Source of the DNA: an uncultured Flavobacteriaceae bacterium
GTDB lineage: Bacteria; Bacteroidota; Bacteroidia; Flavobacteriales; Flavobacteriaceae
DNA length: 15,343 nucleotides
NCBI GenBank assembly: GCA_938074515.1
Contig: CALJFV010000192.1
Coordinates: 1-15,343 of the forward strand
Reading direction: 5' to 3'
Shown piece after piece: positions 8,061 through 14,804 of the stretch. The notes under the pieces are model-generated. The model was given only the letters and a program-made list of their open reading frames with translations, ran no database searches and was not told the origin of the DNA. How positions within the stretch are numbered: position 1 is the stretch's first letter; each line of letters opens with the position of its first letter. Position numbers and translations under genes: made by a program.

Positions 8061-9149
8061 TTAAGACGTTATATGATGACACCCTTGATCGATTTTAACA
8101 GGGTAGGCCGCTGGCACTCCCGCCGTTAACAATTCCTTGCACAAGCTATTTTGTTGCTCTCTAGGCACAAGAAATACACTACACCCCCCGTGTCCAGACC
8201 CTACAATTTTACCTCCATAAGCCCCGTTATTGAGGCCGATTTGCATCCATTGATCAATGTTTTGATGAGATACATTTAAAACCTGACTCAATTCATGATG
8301 GTGGGCAGACATGAGTCTCCCGAGCACCACAATGTTTGGCGATTCACTTTTTAATTCCTCCAGTGCGGCCAAAGTTATTTCGTGATTGCGCACGGCTGCG
8401 GTGGCGTAATGACGTAAGTGGGGCGAAACATGATTTATTGTTTTGTTTATCTCTTCAATCCTGGCATCTGCCAAAGAAAAATTGGGGTCAATTTGATGAA
8501 TTTGTTCGAAGGCTTGAGTCGCGAATTCACGCACGGAGCCAATGGTTGAAAGGGTTTGTTTTTTGATTTTTGAATCTGCCAAAACCAAACTCATTTCCGG
8601 CAGGGCTAATGGGGTTACCTTTATGGATGTTCCCGTTTTAATATGGACGAGTCCCCCGTGCGCAATGGTGTATTGATCCATCTGCCCCCCAGGACTTTGA
8701 TGTTCTATGACCTCCGCCTCAAAAGCCATTTGTCCCAGTAGATCCTTCGAGGGTACAGCGCCATTTCCAAAAGCCAAAGCCAAGGTATACAGCCATCCCA
8801 CCACTAAGGCAGATGAACTTGAAATCCCCGCATTGATGGGGATCTCGCTGCTAATGCGAATCTGCAATCCGTGTTTTGCGATAAACCCATAACGTGCTGC
8901 AACGCGCAATCCAGCACGTAAAAAATCAATTTTTTGCCCTTGAGCATAAGCGTTAGATGGGTCGATTAGGATTTCCAAGTTTTGACCAAGATCGGATAAG
9001 TCAAACTCAAATGACATTGCGGTCGTTGGATTGACCTCAAAAGACATAAATCGATCGATTGTTCCGGCGATGACCGGAAGCCCTAAATAATCCTGATGGT
9101 CCCCAAACAAACAGACACGGGCGGGACTATGGACAGTAAATGATTGCAT
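8061..9149 (-). CDS. Galactokinase-like GHMP sugar kinase
   Basis: The 362-aa protein carries the three GHMP motifs. Motif 1 is SPARVCLFGDHQDYLG (residues 8-23), close to the galactokinase signature with its Arg and H-x-DY. Motif 2 is INAGISSSSA (105-114), the phosphate-binding loop. Motif 3 is GSGHGGC (317-323). PGGQMDQ contains Asp158 at the position of the galactokinase catalytic base. These features point to phosphorylation of a sugar at C1 by ATP rather than to the mevalonate or homoserine branches. The start is 2 bp after the stop of the GH109-type gene and the end is 20 bp before the nucleotidyltransferase, so the three are surely co-transcribed. No Leloir genes (galT, galE) are nearby, so the product probably feeds the adjacent nucleotidyltransferase. 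The substrate is open: galactose, GalNAc, a uronic acid or another hexose. Confidence 0.85.
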   Translation of the reverse strand: MQSFTVHSPARVCLFGDHQDYLGLPVIAGTIDRFMSFEVNPTTAMSFEFDLSDLGQNLEILIDPSNAYAQGQKIDFLRAGLRVAARYGFIAKHGLQIRISSEIPINAGISSSSALVVGWLYTLALAFGNGAVPSKDLLGQMAFEAEVIEHQSPGGQMDQYTIAHGGLVHIKTGTSIKVTPLALPEMSLVLADSKIKKQTLSTIGSVREFATQAFEQIHQIDPNFSLADARIEEINKTINHVSPHLRHYATAAVRNHEITLAALEELKSESPNIVVLGRLMSAHHHELSQVLNVSHQNIDQWMQIGLNNGAYGGKIVGSGHGGCSVFLVPREQQNSLCKELLTAGVPAAYPVKIDQGCHHITS

Positions 9150-9151
9150 AT

Positions 9152-10537
9152 TTATTGTTTTCCGTAGACTGTTTTCATCCAGTCTACTGGCGCCCTTTTA
9201 ATCCAATTGCCGCGAGTAAAATCAGGAAAATCTTGTATTTCACCGCCATTGGCTATGGATTGCTCTGAAAGCGGGGTAATGGCGCTCCAGGCTGCAGCGT
9301 CATAGGCATCAAGCGGGGGCGCCACTTTATTTATGGCTGAACGCACGAAGGCCTGTAACACGAAAAAGTCCATTCCTCCGTGACCTGCTCCAGTGGCAAG
9401 TGTACCGTATTGTTGCCAGAGAGGATGGTCATACTGCTCGAGCCATGGCGTGGCATTATCCCAACGATGGGCATGCTCGGCTCGGTCCTCAATATAAATG
9501 CGGTTACCATCTACCTCCCACAGTCCTTTACTTCCTTGAACTCTAAAGCCTAGTGAATATGGTCTTGGAGAATTACAATCATGGGTAACGATTATGGTTT
9601 CTCCTCTAGCGGTTTCGATCATTGAGGTGATAATGTCGCCTTGAGCGAATTTTAGTTTTGCGTTAGGATGATCTGGCCCACCCACACGTACCACGTAATT
9701 GTGTAATCCGATGCCTTTTGTCGCCATTGAAGACATACTGACGAAACGATTCCCGCGATTGATATCACTCATCACTGCGATGGGACCTACGCCATGAGTT
9801 GGATAAACATCGGCATTGCGTTTTAGACTGTGCTGGGTGCGCCACGCGGATTCAGAGATTCCTTTGGTGCCAAATTCAGCCCCGAGACCATAAGCCGTTT
9901 TGCCATCGTTAAATTTGACAAAACGAAGATCGTGCTGATAACCACATCTAAAATGTAAAAGTTCTCCAAAAACATCTTGCCGAACCATATTAAGCACCGC
10001 CATTATGTCGCGGCGATAACAGACATTTTCAAGAATCATCAGATGACTGCCGGTCTGTTCATGGATATTTACTAAGTCCCAGCATTCTTCCATAGAATTC
10101 GCGGCGGAGACTTCGAGTCCTGTGTATTTACCCGCCCACATGGCATCTTTAGCCATACGGGTATGCCACAACCAAGGTGTTGAGATAATCACGGCATCAA
10201 CCTCCTTTAAATCCAAGAGATTTCTGTAGTCGTAATCGTTTTTTTGAAAAACCTTTGGTTTTTGTTGTCCTGCTTCAGAGATCATACCCAAAGCGATATC
10301 GATGCGCTTCGGGTCAATATCGCAGATGGCGGTAACAAGACAGTCCGAGCGCAGCAACAAATTATTTAGGTGATTGGTTCCGCGTAAACCCACGCCAATT
10401 AAACCCACGCGTAGCTTTTCCTCGAGGTTTGATACGGCAGAGTTCAGACTCCAGCCGGGTAATGTTGTTAATGCTGCGCCTGCGAGCGCCGTGTTTTTCA
10501 CAAAATCTCTTCGGGTCGTCATGCTTTGGTTTTTCAT
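9152..10537 (-). CDS. Tat-exported GH109-family protein (putative alpha-N-acetylgalactosaminidase)
   Basis: The 461-aa protein starts with a twin-arginine signal (TTRRDFVK, Arg9-Arg10, then a hydrophobic Ala/Leu segment to about residue 28), so it is predicted to be exported folded, as expected for a protein that binds its cofactor in the cytoplasm. GLIGVGLRGTNH is the Rossmann NAD loop. The usual Gfo/Idh/MocA EKP motif is replaced by LEVSAANSMEECW, as in GH109 enzymes, which hydrolyse terminal alpha-GalNAc by an NAD-dependent redox mechanism. YPTHGVGPIA places Tyr245 and His248, and SPRPYSLGF places Tyr327. From memory, these correspond with a constant offset of 20 to Tyr225, His228 and Tyr307 of the Elizabethkingia enzyme. 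GHGGMDF near the C-terminus is also typical. Starts at 10537 and 10522 (MTTRRDF) are both possible. It leads a three-gene operon. A general sugar oxidoreductase is the alternative; specificity is not proven. Confidence 0.82.
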   Translation of the reverse strand: MKNQSMTTRRDFVKNTALAGAALTTLPGWSLNSAVSNLEEKLRVGLIGVGLRGTNHLNNLLLRSDCLVTAICDIDPKRIDIALGMISEAGQQKPKVFQKNDYDYRNLLDLKEVDAVIISTPWLWHTRMAKDAMWAGKYTGLEVSAANSMEECWDLVNIHEQTGSHLMILENVCYRRDIMAVLNMVRQDVFGELLHFRCGYQHDLRFVKFNDGKTAYGLGAEFGTKGISESAWRTQHSLKRNADVYPTHGVGPIAVMSDINRGNRFVSMSSMATKGIGLHNYVVRVGGPDHPNAKLKFAQGDIITSMIETARGETIIVTHDCNSPRPYSLGFRVQGSKGLWEVDGNRIYIEDRAEHAHRWDNATPWLEQYDHPLWQQYGTLATGAGHGGMDFFVLQAFVRSAINKVAPPLDAYDAAAWSAITPLSEQSIANGGEIQDFPDFTRGNWIKRAPVDWMKTVYGKQ

Positions 10538-10656
10538 AAAAATAGTTTTTTTTGGCCATTATTGAATAATTTTCAGTGAGATTCTAGCGCCCTGAATGAA
10601 TTGCTCCGAGCGTTTTAAATCAGTATCTTTAACCCTTCTGGTTTATGCCGTAAATT
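10538..10656. other. 119-bp divergent spacer between the GH109 operon and the menaquinone operon
   Basis: This AT-rich spacer must hold promoters for both directions. For the plus strand there is a plausible pair at 10601-10631. For the minus strand I find no convincing TAnnTTTG element; an A-rich tract (10545-10553 read on the minus strand) precedes the GH109 start. No hairpin or known riboswitch pattern was recognised. Confidence 0.5.
10601..10631 (+). promoter_or_regulatory. Candidate promoter of the menaquinone operon
   Basis: TTG at 10601-10603 is followed after 20 bp by TATCTTTA (10624-10631), one mismatch from the Bacteroidota -7 consensus TAnnTTTG. Spacing to -33 is in the usual range. 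Transcription would begin about 20 nt before the ATG at 10657. The imperfect -7 keeps confidence low. Confidence 0.35.
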
Positions 10657-11073
10657 ATGGAGACAACTCAGTTACTTGAAACAATAAACGCATATAGCAA
10701 AGGCACGCTAATGGAGACTTTGCAAATAGAATACGTGGCTATAGATGCAGATTCTTTAACGGCCAAAATGCCGGTTACCCCAAGGGTTCATCAGCCAGAT
10801 GGTGTGTTGCACGGTGGTGCGACCTTAGCCTTGGCTGAGAGTGTGGGTAGTGCAGCGGCGCAAGTATTAATGGCCGACCAAAAGGTGCAAATCCGCGGAT
10901 TAGAACTCTCTGGAAATCATGTAAAGAGTGTGCGCTCAGGATATATATGGGCAAAGGCTACGATTCTTCATCGAGGGAAAACAACTCAGCTTTGGCAAAT
11001 TCATGTTACCGACGATCAAGAAGCACTGGTCAGTGTGGTTAAATTCACCACTATGGTCTTAAAGAGAGATTAA
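10657..11073 (+). CDS. menI: Hotdog-fold acyl-CoA thioesterase, DHNA-CoA hydrolase type
   Basis: The 138-aa hotdog protein closely resembles E. coli YdiI/MenI, which releases CoA from 1,4-dihydroxy-2-naphthoyl-CoA in menaquinone synthesis. The active-site stretch HQPDGVLHGGATLALAES holds Gln46, His52 and the catalytic Glu61, matching YdiI Gln48, His54 and Glu63 with a two-residue offset. GNHVKSVRSG and WQIHV further on also follow the YdiI pattern. It is first in the plus-strand menaquinone operon and directly abuts the isochorismate synthase gene, which supports a DHNA-CoA substrate over phenylacetyl-CoA (PaaI) or other acyl-CoAs. Cytoplasmic, full length, ATG start with no Shine-Dalgarno sequence. 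The fold is certain; the substrate is inferred from residues plus context. Confidence 0.85.
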   Translation: METTQLLETINAYSKGTLMETLQIEYVAIDADSLTAKMPVTPRVHQPDGVLHGGATLALAESVGSAAAQVLMADQKVQIRGLELSGNHVKSVRSGYIWAKATILHRGKTTQLWQIHVTDDQEALVSVVKFTTMVLKRD

Positions 11074-12156
11074 GTGAATCACTTATCCGAAACTATTCAA
11101 AATCACATTCGGGCCAATTGGCCGATGCTTTGTTTTTTACAGCCTAATTCACCGCGGATAGAGTTTTGGTTTTCTCATGGTCAAAACTTGAAAAATTTAT
11201 CAACTGGCCCCCAGTTTTATATTCAAGAGTTTAATCCTAATCAGCCAATCCAAATTTGGTCTGGACACTCTTTTGACTGTTTGCAAATTGACCTGAGTGA
11301 AGTAGAACAATATTTTTCTGAAAAGCATCCTGAATTCATTGATCTATGGAGTGCACCAATTCAAAATCATCACCGTCTTGTTTATGAGTCACTGGTCCAA
11401 GAGGCTGTAGATTCCATCAACAGGGGAGAAATGAGCAAGGTTGTGCTTTCGCGCGCCCATGACTTTCATGCTCATGAAGTAAATTGGCTTTATCTCTTGT
11501 TACGCCTATTCAATACAGATCAAAAGGCTTTTCGCTATTTGATGGTACATCCTGATTTTGGTATTTGGTGTGGGGCAACACCCGAGCTTTTAATTTCATC
11601 AAATCAGCATAATTATTCGACCATGGCCTTGGCGGGAACGCGTTGGTTGGAGGGAGAGGAATTTCCCCAATGGACCGAAAAGGAATACGAAGAGCACAAT
11701 TGGGTCGTTAGCGAGATTCTCAATACCCTCGAGCCTTTTGCCAGTGTCAGCCAAGGACAAACTCATGAGCACCAAGCGGGATTTGTTCAACATTTACGCA
11801 CAGATCTAGGTGGTAATATTAGAGAATCATTTAATGTTTTGGATTTGGCCCGGTGCCTGCATCCGACGCCTGCAGTTTGTGGTTTCCCAAAAAATAAAGC
11901 ACTTGATTTTGTAAGGGCCAATGAAGGGTATAATCGAGCGCTTTACACAGGGTATTTAGGCCTTTATAATCCAGATGATGGATGCGCAGAATTATATGTA
12001 AACTTGCGCTGTATGCAATTTATTAACGACCGATTTAGGTTGTTTGTCGGTGGAGGAATTACCAGAGATTCAAGCCCAAATAAGGAATGGATCGAAACCC
12101 AAAGAAAAATGACGACTATGGGTCAGGTTATTGCGCCATTTGTTGAGCGGAGGTAA
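11074..12156 (+). CDS. menF: Isochorismate synthase (chorismate-utilising enzyme family)
   Basis: It converts chorismate to isochorismate, the first committed step to menaquinone. The C-terminal catalytic domain is complete: EMSKVVLSRA with the water-activating Lys122, WCGATPELLI, ALAGTRW, the RTDLGGNI stretch, LHPTPAVCGFPK, ELYVNLRCMQF and LFVGGGITRDSSP, ending in the helix with EWIETQRKM. At 360 aa it is a compact form with a short N-terminal region, usual for Bacteroidota. The only start at the 5' end is GTG at 11074, directly after the TAA of menI and in the same frame. The first internal ATG (11125, residue 18) would give 343 aa and cannot be excluded. It is followed after 24 bp by menD, which supports MenF over EntC (siderophore) or salicylate synthase. 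Identity is confident; the start is less so. Confidence 0.92.
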   Translation: MNHLSETIQNHIRANWPMLCFLQPNSPRIEFWFSHGQNLKNLSTGPQFYIQEFNPNQPIQIWSGHSFDCLQIDLSEVEQYFSEKHPEFIDLWSAPIQNHHRLVYESLVQEAVDSINRGEMSKVVLSRAHDFHAHEVNWLYLLLRLFNTDQKAFRYLMVHPDFGIWCGATPELLISSNQHNYSTMALAGTRWLEGEEFPQWTEKEYEEHNWVVSEILNTLEPFASVSQGQTHEHQAGFVQHLRTDLGGNIRESFNVLDLARCLHPTPAVCGFPKNKALDFVRANEGYNRALYTGYLGLYNPDDGCAELYVNLRCMQFINDRFRLFVGGGITRDSSPNKEWIETQRKMTTMGQVIAPFVERR

Positions 12157-12174
12157 TTCCCTTTTGTATCTTTG
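12143..12174 (+). promoter_or_regulatory. Internal promoter just upstream of menD
   Basis: TATCTTTG (12167-12174) matches the Bacteroidota -7 consensus TAnnTTTG exactly, and TTG at 12143-12145 lies 21 bp upstream as a -33 element, inside the last codons of menF. Transcription would start around 12178, about 3 nt before the menD ATG at 12181. This would give a nearly leaderless mRNA. Confidence 0.5.
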
Positions 12175-12180
12175 TGCACC

Positions 12181-13908
12181 ATGGATTATTCCCGTCTTAT
12201 TCTGTCTCATTTGGTGGTGCAGCATTGCCAGGCTGCCGGTATTGAATCGGTAGTCATTTCTCCTGGATCGCGCAATGCGCCCCTAGTAATGGATTTTACT
12301 GCTTACCAAGGCTTTAAGTGTTACAGCATTGTGGACGAGCGCAGCGCAGGTTTTTTTGCCTTAGGTATTGCCCAACAAACACGGCGTCCAGTGGCTTTGG
12401 TGTGCACTTCGGGAAGCGCTTTGGTTAATTACTTTCCTGCCATAACCGAGGCCTATTACAGTCAATTACCCCTAGTGGTTATTTCTGCAGATCGGCCAGA
12501 AAAATTAATCGATAGAGGAGAGGGGCAAACGATTAATCAAAAACATATATTTGGCAGTCATGTTTTGGGCTCGGTTCATCTATCTGATCAGGAACCAAAC
12601 CTAAAATATTCCTCGGATCAATTAAAAAAAGTCTTTAAAAAGGCCTCAACCTTATCTGGTCCAATCCACATAAATGTCCCTATGGACGAACCGCTTTATG
12701 CTAAATCCAACAAACCCATTGGTTTTGATTTTGCTATACTGGCTGATGATCAAGATTTAATGCCACATCCTATAGAGGCGCCTCGATTACAGCGGCTTTA
12801 TAAGGCCTATCACGGAGCATCAAATAAAATGATTCTTATTGGCGCGATGCCGCCAAATTCAATTGCTCCGGCTGTATTAGAAAATTGGCGCAGCGACCCG
12901 AGTATCATTGTCTTGACTGAAACCTTGGCCAATGTGCATGATCCAGACTTTATATCGGGAATTGATCAAATTATTACCGATTTTCCTTTGGATCGAATGG
13001 AGGAATTTAGACCCGATTTACTCATTAGCTTGGGTGGAATGATTGTCTCAAAGCGGATAAAAAAATTATTGCGCTCCATGGAGATTCAGAATCATTGGCA
13101 TATCGGACTTGAGCGCCCAAATGACACCTTTTTCGCCCTTAAGGAACATATTAATATCGAGCCAAATCAATTTTTCAACACAACAACGGAGGGTGTAACT
13201 CAAAGTAATCCGGAAACTTATCAATTTAAAAACACCTGGCTGAGTTTTAAATCAATCCGGTTGAAAGGCCATGAGTCCTTTCTTGAGCAAGCACCTTACA
13301 GTGATTTTACTGTTCATCACACGATTTTGGCACATCTTCCTGACCATATAAATCTTCAATTGGCTAATAGTGCGAGTATTCGCTACGCCCAGTTGTTTGA
13401 GGCCAATCCAACCCACGCCGCTTATTGCAATCGGGGGACAAGCGGTATAGAGGGGAGCATGAGTACTGCTATTGGTGCCGCTGTTGTCGCTCATGAGACG
13501 CATAAACGAGAGACAATTTTTATTACGGGAGATTTAAGTTTTTTCTATGACCTCAATGCCCTTTGGCAAAATTACACGCCGAACTCATTGAGAATAATTA
13601 TAGTTAACAATCATGGTGGGGGGATTTTTCGCATATTACCTGGCGCCAAACAAATAGCTCCTTTCGAAACTTTTTTAGAGACGACTCATGCCCGAAATGC
13701 ATCCTTGATGGCCAGAGAATTTGGCTTTGAGTATTTTGAGGCCCACAATAAGGAATCTTTAAACAGTATATTAGGATCATTTTTTAACCAAAGTAGTGCT
13801 CCGCGCATTTTAGAGATCTTTACCCCAAGCACACTTAATGATCAGGTGCTAAATGAGTATTTTGACTATTTAAAAGAAAATGCACGAATTGCCGCGCCAA
13901 AACATTAA
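12181..13908 (+). CDS. menD: MenD, SEPHCHC synthase (thiamine diphosphate enzyme)
   Basis: MenD condenses isochorismate with decarboxylated 2-oxoglutarate to form 2-succinyl-5-enolpyruvyl-6-hydroxy-3-cyclohexene-1-carboxylate. I start it at ATG 12181 (575 aa), not at the in-frame TTG three codons earlier, which is part of the promoter -7 element. The N-terminal ThDP half has SPGSRN (residues 27-32) and the conserved cofactor-activating glutamate in DERSAGFF (Glu53). The C-terminal half has the ThDP/metal motif GDLSFFYDLN (from 450) ending near NNHGGGIF (476-483). The length is close to the E. coli enzyme (556 aa). It sits between menF and a CvfB-like gene (9-bp gap), in pathway context, and may also be transcribed from its own promoter. 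No defects seen. Confidence 0.97.
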   Translation: MDYSRLILSHLVVQHCQAAGIESVVISPGSRNAPLVMDFTAYQGFKCYSIVDERSAGFFALGIAQQTRRPVALVCTSGSALVNYFPAITEAYYSQLPLVVISADRPEKLIDRGEGQTINQKHIFGSHVLGSVHLSDQEPNLKYSSDQLKKVFKKASTLSGPIHINVPMDEPLYAKSNKPIGFDFAILADDQDLMPHPIEAPRLQRLYKAYHGASNKMILIGAMPPNSIAPAVLENWRSDPSIIVLTETLANVHDPDFISGIDQIITDFPLDRMEEFRPDLLISLGGMIVSKRIKKLLRSMEIQNHWHIGLERPNDTFFALKEHINIEPNQFFNTTTEGVTQSNPETYQFKNTWLSFKSIRLKGHESFLEQAPYSDFTVHHTILAHLPDHINLQLANSASIRYAQLFEANPTHAAYCNRGTSGIEGSMSTAIGAAVVAHETHKRETIFITGDLSFFYDLNALWQNYTPNSLRIIIVNNHGGGIFRILPGAKQIAPFETFLETTHARNASLMAREFGFEYFEAHNKESLNSILGSFFNQSSAPRILEIFTPSTLNDQVLNEYFDYLKENARIAAPKH

Positions 13909-13917
13909 ACTTCATTT

Positions 13918-14754
13918 ATGAATCTAGGCCAATATAATACTTTGACCATACTGCGTGAGACCGATCCTGGACTCTTTTTGGGCAATGAACAGGACCAAGA
14001 GGTCTTACTGCCTAATCGATATAAACCAACCCATTTTCGTATTGGCGATACCTTGAAGGTTTTTGTCTATTTGGATAATGAGGAGCGTCCAATTGCGACA
14101 ACCGAAGAACCATTTTTAACCTTAAATACATTTGGTTATTTACGCTGCTGTGATGTGAACAAACATGGGGCCTTTGTGGATTGGGGTCTGGTCAAACAAC
14201 TTTTTGTGCCTTTTCGCGAGCAAGCCCGTCCGATGAAAGTTGGGCATTGGTATATTGTATATCTGTATCTCGACCAAAAGACAAATCGACTCGTGGGCTC
14301 GAGTAAAACCAATCGTTTTTTAACTCAAGAGGGGATGACCCTGGAAAAGTTTGATCCTTGCGAGGTACTGGTGACTCATCTTACAGAAAAAGGCGCCAAT
14401 GTTATTATCAATCAAAAGCATCAGGGACTTATCTATATCGACGATATATTTGAGGATATTCGCTCTGGGGATAAACTCACTGCTTATATCAAGAAGGTCA
14501 GGGAGGATGGTAAAGTCGACGTAGTTTTACAGCCAATGGGCTATAAAAGTATTGAGCCAAATGCTGCTTATATTCTTGAGGAGCTTGAGGCCGCAGGAGG
14601 GTTTTTGCCTTTGAGTGATGCTTCTGCGCCAGATTTAATTCGTCAAGAATTAGGCATGAGTAAGAAATTATTTAAAAAGGCCATCGGGACCCTTTATAAG
14701 GAGAAAAAGATCGGAATTACTCCAGATGGGATAAGCTTGTTAGACCGTGAATAA
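13918..14754 (+). CDS. S1-domain RNA-binding protein, CvfB family
   Basis: The 278-aa protein resembles CvfB/YitL proteins: tandem OB-fold S1-like domains followed by a C-terminal winged-helix. In the first half, TFGYLRCCDVNKHGAFVDWGLVKQLFVPF (shown here by its core KHGAFVDWGL, about residues 82-91) is a clear S1 signature. A second S1-like unit is seen around EKGANVIINQKHQGLIY (about 157-173). The C-terminal part, with LGMSKKLFKKAIGTLYKE, looks like the helix-turn-helix end domain. No signal peptide or membrane segment, so cytoplasmic. CvfB proteins bind RNA and affect virulence and regulation in Firmicutes; the role here is unknown. It lies 9 bp after menD and 50 bp before menB, inside the menaquinone operon, although it has no known enzymatic place in that pathway. 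Family call by motif and size. Confidence 0.82.
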   Translation: MNLGQYNTLTILRETDPGLFLGNEQDQEVLLPNRYKPTHFRIGDTLKVFVYLDNEERPIATTEEPFLTLNTFGYLRCCDVNKHGAFVDWGLVKQLFVPFREQARPMKVGHWYIVYLYLDQKTNRLVGSSKTNRFLTQEGMTLEKFDPCEVLVTHLTEKGANVIINQKHQGLIYIDDIFEDIRSGDKLTAYIKKVREDGKVDVVLQPMGYKSIEPNAAYILEELEAAGGFLPLSDASAPDLIRQELGMSKKLFKKAIGTLYKEKKIGITPDGISLLDRE

Positions 14755-14804
14755 TGGCCAGTGATGATCCTTTATTTTGAATAAACGTTTAAAAAAAACC
14801 AGTC
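14755..14804. other. 50-bp menB leader / spacer
   Basis: AT-rich spacer with an A-run (14790-14798) shortly before the menB ATG. A TTATTTTG stretch (14772-14779) resembles the -7 element, but the TA is out of register and no -33 partner is at the right distance. No terminator is seen, so read-through from the CvfB-like gene is likely. Confidence 0.4.

Noticed and set aside
7162..9149. Split version of the fucokinase/GDP-fucose pyrophosphorylase (FKP) pathway
   Set aside because: The kinase motif 1 is of galactokinase type (H-x-DY) rather than the fucokinase type, and the nucleotidyltransferase lacks the FKP N-terminal pattern as I know it.
12172..12180. TTG as the start of menD, three codons before the ATG
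   Set aside because: The TTG is part of an exact -7 promoter element and would not be translated in a transcript from it; ATG 12181 fits the MenD N-terminus.
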